Below, piece after piece: positions 36,295 through 49,998 of a stretch of DNA of 64,000 nucleotides. The stretch is from Zeus faber. Its lineage: Eukaryota > Chordata > Actinopteri > Zeiformes > Zeidae. The stretch lies in assembly GCA_960531495.1 (NCBI GenBank), contig OY482851.1, forward strand, positions 11,514,329-11,578,328, read 5' to 3'. Position 1 is the stretch's first letter; each line of letters opens with the position of its first letter. The notes beneath the pieces were generated by a model. It did not search any database and was not told the DNA's origin. It saw nothing but the letters and a program-made list of their open reading frames with translations. The translations under genes were made by a program, and so were the position numbers.

Positions 36295-37283
36295 ATGGTC
36301 AAGCGTAAGGATCTGAGCAACTTTGACAGGGACCAAATTGTCATGGCTAGACGACTGGGTCAGAGCATCTCTAAAACGACAGGTCTTGTGGGCTGTTCCC
36401 ACTATGCAGTGTTTACTAACTAGCAAGAGTGGTCCCAAGTCTTGTGGGCTGTTCCCGGTATGCAGTGTTTAGTAACTAGCAAGAGTGGTCCAAAGAAGGG
36501 CAACCGGTGAACCGGCGACAGGCTCATAGGTGCTCAAGGCTCACTGACGCATGTGGGGAGCGAAGTCTAGCCCATCTGGTCCGATCCTATTGAAGAGCTA
36601 CTGTAGCACAAATTTCTGAAAAATGAATGCTGGCTACGATATTAAGGTGTCAGAACACACAGTGCATCGTAGCTTGCTGTGTACGGGGCTGCGTGGCTGC
36701 AGACTGGTCACCTTGCCCATGCTGACCAAAATTGCCTACAGTGGGCACGTAAGTGTAAGAACTGGAACATGGAGCAATGGAAGAAGGTGGCCTGGTCTGA
36801 TGAATCATGTTTTCTTCTACATCATGTGGATGGCTGGGCGTGTGTGCATTGTTTACCTGGGTAGGAGATGGCACCAGGATGCACTATGGGAAGAAGGCAA
36901 GCCAACGGAGACAGTGTGATGCTCTGGGCAATGTTCTGCTGGGAAACCTTGGGTCCATGGCAACAGTATTCCCTGATGGCAGTGGCCTCTTTCAGCAGGA
37001 TAATGCACCCCGCCACACAGAAAAAAATGTTCAGGAATGGTTTGAGGAACAAGTCAAAGGGTTCAAGGTTTTCACTTGTCCTCCGAATTCCGCAGATCTT
37101 AATCAGATAGACCATCTGTGGGATGTGCTGGAACGACAAGCCCAATCCATGGAGGCTCCACCTCACAACTTCCAGGACTTAAAGGATCAGCTGCTAATGT
37201 CTTGGTGCCAGATACCACAGGACACCTTCAGAGGTCTTGTGGAGTCCATGTCTCGACGGGTCAGAGCTGTTTTGGCAGCATGA
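36295..37283 (+). pseudogene. DD36E transposase, disrupted
   Basis: Starts [16 protein letters not shown], a helix-turn-helix DNA-binding head. Catalytic Asp 1 is in WSDES (36799-36801) and Asp 2 in QQDNAPRHT (36999-37001). The third acidic residue is Asp instead of Glu in DLNQIDHLWDVLE (37110-37112). A 56-bp tandem duplication (36383-36494) introduces stops and shifts frame. About 90 bases between Asp 1 and Asp 2 (at about 36955) are missing compared with the copy at 56.7 kb. The C-terminus RRVRAVLAA is intact. Inactive. Confidence 0.85.
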
Positions 37284-37892
37284 GGGGGGACCTACAAAAT
37301 ATTAGGCAGGTTTATTCATTTTTATATTTTTTATTTAAAACCTGTGCTGTCAGCATGCTTAGCATACAACACAGAGTATTTATATACCATTGCATCTAGG
37401 ACAGAGTTAATCTGTGGAGTTCAACTTCTCAACCTGCAATGCAGCCCTTTTTTATTGTTTAATCATCAAGAACTGCTGCAATCACTCTGTCCTGTGGATG
37501 ACCTGTAGGATGACAAAAGCACAGCTCTTTTGTTACACAAGTACATCACAAATCCCCCTCTTTGGACGATCTTACCATGGTTTGGTTTATAAACAACTAA
37601 TCATGATATCTTTTCCAAGAGGGGGAGAATCACCACGAGTGAGACAAATAAACATAGAAACAAACAGCAACATCAATCTGGAAAAACAGAAACAAAGAAA
37701 CATCAGACAACAATATGTATCGACCAGACATAATTAAGTCCAGGAAAATTGGAACAGCAATTCAGCACATGGCCTCTTCCTGTGATACCTACGGCAGTAA
37801 ATGAGTGCGAAGAGGAAAAGGTTGTAATCAGGATGGTGTTGGGGGCTGTGTTCAAAGCAGGTGCTGGTGGTGTGTGTGTGCTCCTGCGTTGA

Positions 37893-37895
<3 letters not shown>

Positions 37896-37927
<32 letters not shown>
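37896..37927 (+). repeat. (TG)16 microsatellite
   Basis: TG repeat at the left side of the nested element. Confidence 0.95.
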
Positions 37928-39026
<1,099 letters not shown>

Positions 39027-39258
39027 CTAAGCTAATATGAGTGGTGTTAAAAATGGAGCATAGACATGACGCACGCCAAGGCAGGAGTGTCACAGGAGTG
39101 GGACAGGAGTGTGACGGGCAAGATCGCAGCCGCCAGCCACACCCCTGCCCACATAGCTCACACCCCACCTGGAAACCCTAGGCCTATTGTGTGGTGTATG
39201 TACTGAGTTCTGGCTCTGGGAGAAGCAGGTGGTTTTAATGTTGTGGCTGATCGTTGTA

Positions 39259-40875
39259 AATAAAAAAAATGCTGATATCTGCGTTGTGAATACTGTCTAA
39301 TACGATAAAGTCGAAGACTTTAAGATTGCCATGACTCAATACGTTTACGGTCATGACTTTGTCAAGTGGCCGTGTTAATCAGCACTAAAATGGGCGCGAA
39401 TAGGGTGACGGTGCTCTACTGCATGCAGTATAGTGTGTGAGCTACTGCGTGTCTGTGTGCGCACATTGTCTGAACGTACAGTGAGGCATGGTCCGGGTAA
39501 TTCCCTCATAAACCGATTTCAAAGGTCGAAGCTATTGATAGCGAGCATCAAACCAGTATTTCCAACCAATAAGTCTTCTGCACGTGCAAGAGAACAATTT
39601 CTTGTTTTTGGGTACTTGAACTTAAAGCACAGTGACATCTGACTAGACAGAAACAGTGTGCATTTAAGAATGTTATCAACAAATGTCTTCAATGCTGAGG
39701 GAAGTTGATGAATATGAAGGTGGTTTTGCATTGTCTTTGTTTTACAAGTAGCTACACTTTCAACGACAATTGCTCGTTGAATTTGTGAAGCCCCCAACTG
39801 TGTGAAGTGAAATAGCCCTGTTATAAGCACTAAATTTTGTGCATACTGTGTGTGTGTGGTGCGTACATCTTTATGTACAATATAGTCCCATCGGGAGGGG
39901 GTGTAGGTGGACATGGGGCAGGGGGCGGATCAGCATCCGTCTACATGACGGCAATGACAAGCAATTCAGCTACCGTGTCTCTCCACTGACACTGGACTCA
40001 ATCATTCTCACAGAAATGCCGACATGCATTCATGTCCATGGTTCATACTGCCGATGAACCATGGACGGATGGACTCTCCCCAGGGCAGGTCTGGGAGGCA
40101 TGTGACCTCAAAGTAACGTAACGGCAAATAGCTCTACCTCCAAAATACTCCCCGTGATGTCGTGTTTCTCTTGAGTTACACGTGGAACAAAAGGTTTAAT
40201 GGACGATTTGAAACCAAGATCTTATCTGCTTATTGCCTCATTAGGCAGTGATCAATGAACAACAGAGTTGTTTTTCTTGAAACGGGTTAATGATCCCGTG
40301 GAGATAAAGGGAGATAATAGGCATTTGAGAAGAGGAGAGGGGATATAAGTGAGGCAGATTGAGACAAAATGAGTGGAAGAGACAGGAAGGTGAAGCTGAT
40401 TGTTGTCTGTTGGCAGGAAGTGAGCTGGTCCACATTATAATGTGAGATAACACGATATTAGATCACAAATTAGTATTTCTTAAGTAATAATTCTTTATCA
40501 CTTCCTCGTTATCTTTTTAAATACCTTTTAAACCTAAAACCTGTTTTTCCTTTGAGGTCCCCGAGGATCTATCTAATGACCGTCTTCTACACATAGTCCT
40601 GGACCGGTCATATTTTGGACTTTTGTGTTTTACAAGTTTAAAGCAAATTTCACAATAAATAGTCTCCACACACGACTGTTACACAGAAACAAAATACTAA
40701 GTGCCTTGGAGGGACATGGTGGGGGGACTAAAAGACTTTTCGAAAAGCCTTTTAGTTCGACTTCCCTCATTAATATATTCTAACACTCATTGGTTGTGAT
40801 GGGAGTTGAAGGGAAGAAACGATCCCATGAGATGTCTGTCTGCTTTCTGTTATTTGTCATACTTTAAATTCCTTG
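39259..40875. other. Unique sequence, no gene seen
   Basis: No gene supported; a perfect hairpin lies at 40034-40066. Confidence 0.5.
40034..40066. repeat. Perfect 13-bp hairpin
   Basis: GTCCATGGTTCAT, 7-base loop, ATGAACCATGGAC. Confidence 0.95.
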
Positions 40876-40878
40876 AAA

Positions 40879-40886
40879 GTGTGTGT

Positions 40887-40917
<31 letters not shown>

Positions 40918-40918
40918 G
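40879..40918 (+). repeat. (GT)11 followed by G18
   Basis: Dinucleotide repeat running straight into a G homopolymer; G-quadruplex-prone. Confidence 0.95.
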
Positions 40919-40974
40919 TGTTCTACCATGGTGTATAAATCTGGGTCAGTGTGCTTCTTCCTGTCCTGTGGGAG

Positions 40975-40976
<2 letters not shown>

Positions 40977-41019
<43 letters not shown>
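40977..41019 (+). repeat. (CT)n microsatellite
   Basis: About 20 CT units, a triplex-prone pyrimidine tract. Confidence 0.95.
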
Positions 41020-41023
<4 letters not shown>

Positions 41024-41149
41024 GTATTCCTCTACTTTTCTATCTGACAGATAAACTCAGAGGAGAGAACAACACACAAGAACAATTGTCTTGCCTCCCT
41101 TTGAAAAGCCTTACAAGCTCATGGGTCATTGACCTACTCATGTATACAA

Positions 41150-41260
41150 CCCCCCCCCCCTCCCCCCACACACACACTTCCCACACAACAGGTACAGATA
41201 CAGAAAATACATTGAAACACACATTTAACCCCCCCCCCCCCCCACACACACACACACACC
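41150..41260 (+). repeat. C-runs with (CA)n
   Basis: Two C homopolymer blocks (about 41151-41166 and 41229-41243), each followed by short CA repeats. Confidence 0.9.
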
Positions 41261-41359
41261 AAAATCCTTTTCATCTTTTCTTTCTACTTTACCCTGATCA
41301 CATCTTCTCTGTTTGCTCTTGGATTCTGTCATGAAACAAAACCAGCCAGTATGGGAGTG

Positions 41360-41900
<541 letters not shown>

Positions 41901-41908
41901 CTGGATAT

Positions 41909-42611
41909 TAGGGATGCGATGGTAGGCGGTATGTTGCTGAAACAGTTCGGTACGCCCCCTATGGTTCAACACGCTCGCGTGGACCGCGGTATTACGACAT
42001 CACGGTAGAAGTCCACTGGACACGTTGGTGCCGCGACGTGCATGCTTCCCATTGAGTCCACTGTTGACGCTCCAGTGGCCACGTCAGCCCAGCGCAGCCG
42101 CGCAGCATTTCTTTATTTTCTCATCACCGCGTGCGCCTTTTCGATGGAAACACAAGATAATACTACAAAGTAATGTGTTTGTAAAGAGTGCAGTCCATTT
42201 AAATGTGTTTTACATGAGTCTGCATTGTATCAGAGACCTAGAGCTGCTGTCGGATTTGCTTATTGTTTAACATACAAAAAAACAAACATATATTACAACT
42301 ACCCCTGGTTGAGGTGTCCAGTCGGAAAAGAACCCCCCTGAGATGGCCATGTCCCTTTTTATTACGAACTTATTTGTTCTTTGCCTCTCTTTTTTACAAC
42401 CCACCAGTGAATTTGAACCTCCATCCCCCCCTCCCCCCACAGTCATACACACAGAGTGTTACACTAGTTATTCATGGCAGATTACTATACACACATTATT
42501 TACACCTTTTAATTATCGTCTTTTTAAATTATACTGAAACTGTACCGTTACCGTGGCCCAAAAACCCTGATACATACTGAACCGTGGCCCCGCTGTACCG
42601 TTCCATCCCTG
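41909..42611. mobile_element. hAT-type miniature element
   Basis: Starts TAGGGATGCGATGGTA and ends TACCGTTCCATCCCTG. Flanked by CTGGATAT (41901-41908) and CTAGATAT (42612-42619), an 8-bp target duplication with one mismatch. The inner sequence repeats GGTAC/ACCG motifs near both ends, as in many hAT subterminal regions. No transposase frame in its 703 bases. Confidence 0.8.
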
Positions 42612-42619
42612 CTAGATAT

Positions 42620-44724
42620 GTTGTAATGGCTCCGCTTTCCTATAGACAATCAATGGCAAATCTGAGAAATTGTACTAATTTTGAGCACAATTAAAATACC
42701 ATAGAATTAGTCTAGAAATATTTGTATTTACCTTTCTAAGCTTTCTGTTGGCCCAGTCAATTTATATTGAGTTTAGATGATTACCAAAACAATGCAATGC
42801 AATGTTGCTTATTGGCCAGTTTTTCCACAAAGTTAGGGACCGCAGTCTTTCAAAAAGTCTCAAGAAGAATCCAGGAGTGAGGCTCAGAGTCCTTCCAAAA
42901 CGGTAAGTGGCTTTGCTGTCGACTGGTCTTTGTCTGTTTGGTAGAAGAGATGGAGTGATGGACAAACCACCTCACCACAGCGGCTGAACCTTATTCCAAG
43001 GACAATAGATTGAACTGGCTGGCACACAACACAATATGTTTAATGTCATTTCCCCTTGGAATCCTGAGTTGTTCTTGCTCTCAAATACAGTATGAGCAAT
43101 TGTTTCCAGGCAACGTTGGATAAGTACAGATAACTGGAGATGGATGAACAGGGGGGAAAAAAATACATCACATGACTTTTCGCACGTAGGATTATGCTTT
43201 ACATCAGCTTGCCAGTAGGCGGGCCGCTCACTTTCAATGTTGGATTCCAGCCTTTAGTAAGGAGATGCACTTGATGCATAACCTATTCCATCTTTTTTCA
43301 GGGGCATTAAGCTTCAAGATTTGACGGTCACTTCTTTTCCATTTTGTTAACAAGCCAGGTTTCAAACGTGACTTGCCATGTGAGGAACCGCTACTGATGT
43401 TGCGCCAGATGCGGCTTTTTATGGACAGGTCTCAATTTCAATCCATACGTGTAAAAGATGCTTTCTTAAAAAGCAGAGGTTTGAAAACAGGAGCGTCCTG
43501 CCAACATTCCTGAGAAAGTTCAGCTGATTTACCGCAAGCAGACTACACATTAATATACTCGTAGAGATGAGATTGGTTGGTTTACGTTGCTCCCTTTGAA
43601 GCCTGAAACCTGTTTTTGTTTTTCCCGTGTTTCTCAATTTGGTTTCACTTAAGATTAGAGCCCTTTTGTTTCTGCAATTCAAGAATAATTTGATATTGAC
43701 GACAATGTTAATGTAACGCAACAGCCCTTGCAGGTAAAATATTCAGTTTCTATCTAATTAGAATAATCAGTGTGTATTTATGAGGTTATGAATGTTGCAA
43801 CATTGTGCTCCTTTGTGTTAACACCACCGTGGAATGCCAAATGGTAACTAATGGGCAAAAATCTCGCCATGTTGAGACGCATTCTGGATAATTAGATATT
43901 AGTCTGGGGTTTAATATGCTGGAAGAGAAACATATTTTCCTTTGGTTCATGGTGAAGCCGTATTGATCCGATGCACATCTATGAGCCGAACCATTCATGT
44001 GTAAGAGTTCCCGCTGCAGACACCGGTCGCTGGCGGGGAATCAAACCCGATCAGTCAAACACACGTCAGGCTGACCTTTTATTGGGTATCTAACATGACT
44101 CCCGATTCCTCCATCGGGCGTGTTACCATACACACACACACAGACAAAGACACACATGCAAACGTGTGCATTTACACATGCACACACGCTGACCTTTGTT
44201 TGATATGTAACAATGCCCCCGTTTTCCATTAAAGCCCGTGGCAGCAGCGGTCAGGTACCAGAGAGAACACGAAGGAGAAGGAGGGAACCGAAGAGAAAGG
44301 TCGCGTTTGGCTCTGAGAGTTAAACTCTGTCGCCGGCCTCGGCTAGAGTGCTCTAGGTCAATGCTGCACCCCCCCCCCCAAATGAGTCATTCTTAGGTTA
44401 TTACTTTTTTTTTATTTTTTATTAATATTTTAATTTCAGCTTCTCTGCAAATAGAGCCATCGCCGCGTGAAGAAAGCCTTGGACGTACGGAGAAAAATGT
44501 GACCGGTTCCTCACCACGCCTCCCAAAACGAAGTGCTGCTGCTGTTCTTCACGAGTGGTCCACACACATCCAATCCGCTCCCCATTCATCGCTGGTTACA
44601 TACTGGACAAGGAACCAGTGTGCGGTTACTGAGTACTGATAAGCACCTTCATTGCACGTTCTATACCGATCCACTTGAGCATTTGATGCGAGGTGTGGTG
44701 ACCTGGCTAACTTACTTGTGCCCC
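42620..44724. other. Unique sequence, no gene seen
   Basis: A block at 43855-43990 rich in ATTAG and TAATATG cores could be regulatory. A C run sits at 44369-44380. No gene supported. Confidence 0.45.
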
Positions 44725-45274
44725 GGGGTGTATTCAGTTGTTTGTTTGCTTTGTTCCCATTCGGGGGAATACTAAGTTTCAATGCTGCACTTAGACCTTG
44801 GTTCGATTCGTGTTCGCACGGCAACGCTTAGAAGCGCAACAAAACTCGTAGACAAAGGCCGCGCGCTTGCAAACTGTTCCCTGATTGTTCGGAACTTTCC
44901 TGGACGTTTCTGAGGATTTCCGGAAAACCACTTCCGGAAAACGCGCTCAGACCGCCTGGCAGCTCGTGATGTGTCAGTCGAGATTGAGTCGGCTCTACGA
45001 GCGAGTGACGGGGGCCGGCTCCCGTATGAGGGCCGTTTTTTTTTGTAAATGAATACAAGACAGAATAATAGGATGATCGGTCGTTGGGTCGGTTGCATCC
45101 TCACCGCAGGCGTGCCGAGACCACCCTTTCCAGGCGGTGTCCGTCCGGTGGATTTGGTCGGGAACAGAGTGCGATTGCTGTGTTCACATACGCCCAAACG
45201 AAGCGATCTAGGCGGATAAACTGCCGCAGGAATCTGAACAAATGCTCCGAACGAGCTAGGTGTGAATACACCCT
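44725..45274. mobile_element. Possible non-autonomous DNA transposon
   Basis: GGGTGTATTCA at 44726-44736 is matched exactly by TGAATACACCC at 45263-45273. The interior is CpG-rich and resembles fish elements whose ends read GGTGTGAATACACC. No clear target duplication, so the superfamily is not assigned. Confidence 0.4.
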
Positions 45275-45513
45275 CCGTAAGCCCCTCCAGATGGATGCAT
45301 TCTGCTCTGGCTTTCTTTTATCCAGTGCCAGCACTGGGTAGCTGCTTGCCGAGCCCAATCATTTAACGTATTTGTAACAACTAGCAAAATGTTGTAAATT
45401 CTGTGCTGAAACTGGTGCTCCGTACCATCTTTTGTCAGAAATATTCCCATACTTGATACCGTTTGTATAGCTGGCGCTTTTTTAAGAGACAGCCATTCAA
45501 TGTATTTGGATTT

Positions 45514-45547
45514 GAGCAGCACATGCATAACTGTGCATGTGCTGCTC
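45514..45547. repeat. Perfect 14-bp hairpin
   Basis: GAGCAGCACATGCA, 6-base loop, TGCATGTGCTGCTC. Confidence 0.95.
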
Positions 45548-45649
45548 TGCACTGTTTCTGCTATTGTGGTGGAGTCATCATTATTTGTTGTCTGTAAATG
45601 TCTTTTCCCCTTTTATATATGCAAAATACGCAAATAAGCTCGTTCAAAT

Positions 45650-45951
45650 CCGGGATGTTAACAATTGATCGACTCTTAATTAATTGCAAACAAAATTGAA
45701 TCCATAAGATTTCTAATCAAACAATTTGCTGTACAATCTGCGGTCTTGTTGTAATTGTATCAAAGGGAGTAAGCGCAGGGTGTTTAAAAAGCTGGCACAT
45801 TCTCCATTGCAGTGAAGAAAAAAAACAAAAAAACAAGCAGAACAGGAAGTAGCAGAAGTAGAACTCATGAGCTTTTATGTCATCAATTCATCAACGATCG
45901 ATTGTCCGGGTTAACACGATCAAGGAAATTCATTTTAAATGTGCGTCCCTA
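45650..45951. mobile_element. hAT-type miniature element with exact target duplication
   Basis: 302 bases starting CCGGGATGTTAAC and ending TGCGTCCCTA, flanked on both sides by the identical octamer GTTCAAAT (45642-45649 and 45952-45959). The ends match imperfectly, but with the exact 8-bp duplication the hAT assignment is good. AATTGATCGACT and GATCGATTGTCCGG subterminal segments are mutually inverted. Confidence 0.8.
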
Positions 45952-45959
45952 GTTCAAAT

Positions 45960-47174
45960 ACATTTTTATTTCAAACGTCTGCTGTGGTTTACTCATCACG
46001 GCTGACGGAGAGAGAAGGATCGAAGGGGAGAAGTCAGGTCGAGAGAGACGGATAAAGCTGTAGAAAGCAAAAGACGGATGAGAGAGAGGGAGGGAGGGAG
46101 GGAGCAACAAGAGAGGATGAATTGGGAAGGTGAAGCAGAGGTAGTGACCAGCGGTGTCATTTTCTCCAGCCTGATGTGTGAGGAAACACTTGTATTTAGC
46201 CCTGACAGATTACAGCCGGCCTCTCTGAAAGGATTTATCGTTTGGTTCCATCCCTGCCCTCACCCGCCTCTTCAGGCCGCCCGGCGATTGGCTCGGATCG
46301 GCCGCATTTGTCTCCGGCTGCCGTGGCGACCATTCGCGTCGGTGGCGTGGAGAGGTAGCAGTTTGACTAATCAGTTATATCTGCTCTTCCACGAGCGCTT
46401 TCGAACGGCGTCCAAAGCGCGTGTGTGTGAGAGGTTGATAGCATGTGTTTGTGTGGGTTTTGAGTGCGCATTCAAAGAAGGGGAAAAAATAAATAAAAAA
46501 TCCAACGTGACACTTACGCACAACCACCGGACCCCCGCCCGCCCCCGCCCCGCCCAGGCCTTTAAGTGAAGATGGATGGACGAACGAAATAAATCAAAAG
46601 AACCATTACGGCGGCTAGATTGAGGCGGAGGCTAAAAGGAGGCGGAGGGAGTAGAGAAGAAGGATCGGCCCCCGCCCGCGCACCGCAGGGTGACGGAGAC
46701 GCTAATCAGTCCGGTTGTCGGCGCTGCGGCTCGGCCCTCTCCCTCCACCTACCAAGCGCTCCGCCCGAGCCACCTACGCCCCGTCTCCCCTCCCGCACGC
46801 CGACGGAGGATTGATAGTGGGATGCGGTGGAAGAAAAGCTAAATCGATGGCGGGAAATAATAACGTTAAAAGGGGACGACTGGAAGGATGGAGGAGGAAA
46901 GACTTTTTTGAGAGACTCCAGAGGAAGGGAAGGATATGTGCCGTTGGTATTCCATTGCCGAGCTCCTTCCCGTCCCCGCACATGACTGTGAATAACTGGA
47001 GCGCAGGGGGAAGGAGGTGAAGGTTGGATGGAGTAGAATAGAAATAAATAAAATTCTCGGAAAACGGTGATGGAAAGGAAGGGAGTTGAGGGAGAAAAAC
47101 CAATGCGGAAATTGATGAAGGGGAAAAAAAAAAGCGTTGTTGGTTGGTGAGGGAAAAATACAGGATCCAGAGAT
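45960..47174. other. Unique sequence with CpG-rich part
   Basis: 46240-46420 and 46530-46810 are CpG-rich and could be a CpG island. GA-rich stretches flank them. Open frames here are not recognised. Confidence 0.4.
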
Positions 47175-47192
47175 TGTGTGTGCGTGTGTGCG

Positions 47193-47248
<56 letters not shown>
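47175..47248 (+). repeat. (TG)n microsatellite
   Basis: Imperfect at the left, perfect from about 47200. Confidence 0.95.
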
Positions 47249-47812
<564 letters not shown>

Positions 47813-47959
47813 TTGTTTTGGGGTCTGCATTTCTGACGCATGCCGGTGTCAGAGCACTTCCATATACAGTAAGAAGTGTAAACTCGGGCGTATATGGGCA
47901 TGAACACCGGTGGTGTGTGTGGTAGGAGTCAAACTTTGATTATTCAAAAATCACAGCCA

Positions 47960-47961
<2 letters not shown>

Positions 47962-48003
<42 letters not shown>
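47962..48003 (+). repeat. (AC)21 microsatellite
   Basis: Perfect AC repeat, opposite in strand sense to the GT tract 150 bases upstream. Confidence 0.95.
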
Positions 48004-48006
<3 letters not shown>

Positions 48007-48229
48007 TATTCCCCAATAATGATATGGAATTAGTTGAGTTGTTGACGGCTAAGAGGGCCGTGCCCGAGCCGAGTTGAGTATTTAAGTCTTTCTTTACTAC
48101 AAAAATAGAGAACATTTTGAGGGATTTGGCTTTTTCTCTTCTCCATTGGGAAAATAACCCCCAAGGAACGAGACACCGACAGAATTATAATGGTATGTTG
48201 CTGTTGCTTTCATGCTAAGAGGGAACTGA

Positions 48230-48525
48230 CAGAAATCCTATCAGTATTACTACAATAACCTGCGTTTAATTAGTGTGTCATTGCATATTAATATTCCATA
48301 CTCCTATTTTTATACTGTATAATAACATTAAGATCAAGCTGTTGTATATTGTAGTGGTCATTCATTGATTGAGCTGTTAGCTATTGTAACCACTGTTTTG
48401 ACAAATGTGGTCAGGTTCAATTTAATTAATGTATGATTTCATGTGTAATGAATGTCTTTAATGAGCCACTATCATCTGGAAGTACGAGCATATTCACGTT
48501 CTCCGGAGTGAATCTAGTACAGTAT
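48230..48525. promoter_or_regulatory. Candidate conserved non-coding block, homeodomain-rich
   Basis: AT-rich but non-repetitive, with many homeodomain-type cores: TTTAATTAG near 48265, CATATTAATATTCC near 48285 and TTTAATTAATG near 48421. Of all the blocks in the window this one looks most like a vertebrate conserved enhancer. Inference from motif density only. Confidence 0.32.
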
Positions 48526-48884
48526 GTAGACGCTTCTTTTTCTTTTTTGTTTTATTTTTTTAAGCTCCTCAGCTGAGAACACATGTTCCAAAGATGTTGG
48601 GGGTTACACAGCGTTCAGGATACATTAATCACTCTGCTCTTCTCAGCCCGTGTGGGGTTTTACATAGCACTCTCTTGTGGCCAACTCAAGTCATTTTTAA
48701 GCATCTGGCGGGAGAAAAAAAGTAAAAAAAATAAATAAATAAAAGATAGACGTTTAAATTTAAACTTGATTGGAATTGATAAATGATGATTTTTTGTAGA
48801 TGAATCACCAGCCTCTCTAAAATGTATTGATAATCACTTAATTATGAGCATCCCACTCATGGCGGCGCTGGGGAAACACCGGCG

Positions 48885-49345
48885 GTCAAGGCGAGCGCAG
48901 GACACAGCAGAAGGGTACAGTTTTATTCCCCCAAGAGGGACACTTTATTGAATCACAGATGAGGCAGTGAAGGAGCGCTGGGTTGGAAAGGTTGGGCGTA
49001 GACGGGAGCCGTAGTGGGTGCCGGAAGGGTGGAGGCTCCAGATGGGCCAGGAGGTGTGATGAAGGGTGAAGCCCAGAGTTCGGGGAGCTGCAGGCGGATG
49101 TTGATGAGCCGCTGCCAATCATTTGTCTCCATCTCGGAAAAAGGAGCACATTTCACACGAGGCCTATGCCCGGAGGCGAGCTAACCCCAACCTGCTGCTG
49201 CTGCTGCTGCTGCTGGTGGTGGTGTTGGTGGTGCCGCGCTTTTATGGAGCTTCTCGTGAGGCCTGATGCCTGGCAGCGGAACCACCCGCGGATCCTCTCT
49301 AGCTGGGAGTTCTGCTACCTGGTGCCGTCTCACCGGGTTCTTTCA
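48885..49345 (-). mobile_element. Possible solo LTR (retroelement fossil)
   Basis: On the minus strand there is a TATA-like CCATAAAAGCGCGG near 49240, then a (CAG)7 tract (49195-49216), a Pro/Ser/Ala-rich stretch, and two AATAAA signals near 48949 and 48928, all within 350 bases. Promoter and polyadenylation signals in such a short unit fit an LTR of Ty3/Gypsy type. No internal coding region and no second LTR are seen. A 3' terminal exon of an unknown gene is the main alternative. Confidence 0.35.
49195..49216 (+). repeat. (CTG)7 trinucleotide repeat
   Basis: CTG units that grade into GTGGTGGTG. Confidence 0.9.
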
Positions 49346-49873
49346 TGATGCAACCCCACCTCTGAATATTTGTAGAACTTTAAATCGACAATGTTTTTTC
49401 GATGGGAATATGCACTTTTCAAAAATGCGCATGGCAACATAATCGCACCAAAATCAAAAGGTCCTTCCTATTTGGATGATGGCTTTACAGAGAATTTCAA
49501 TCCAGCCGAGGGAGGAAAAGACAGAAAATGATTGTGAACTCATAAAGGTCACGGGAAAAAGGGGGAGTTTGTTAAACATGCCGTCCCGATTTCAGGGCGA
49601 GTTGGCGTGTCCTCAGCGTCTGGCAGGGCCGGGCCGGGGCTGGATGTTTTACGGACATGACTCGGCTGCACCGCGCCCGGCCGCAGCACATGCTGTAAAC
49701 GCTGAGACGTGCCTGTCAGGGAGCAGGGTGCCCGGCACACCGCGCCCTTGACGCCTCGCACGTATGTGTAATTCAGAGTGTTTGCAGTTATTGTGAGTGA
49801 CATGAAATACCAGAGACTGCGATGACCCAGCTTGAGGACAAACTGTACAAGCTGGCTTACTTATGATTCATAT

Positions 49874-49998
49874 TCACGTGGACCACAGTTCAGTGTGCTG
49901 AGAATAACCACTGGGTTTTGGGATATTTACTTAGCTGTTGCGCGCAGAATAAATGTTTTTTTTTTTTTTGTAGATCAAGCCTCACTGTCGCACATGTG
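49874..49998 (+). repeat. Diverged direct repeat, copy 1
   Basis: Aligns with 51145-51262: shared ACCACAGTTCAG, CTGAGAATAA, CACTGGGTTT, TTTACTTAGCTGT and GATCAAGCCTCAC in the same order. Not recognised as a known family. Confidence 0.75.

Noticed and set aside
46078-46569. 163-codon plus-strand frame in CpG-rich DNA
   Set aside because: GC-rich sequence favours long chance frames; no domain or splice signals are convincing.
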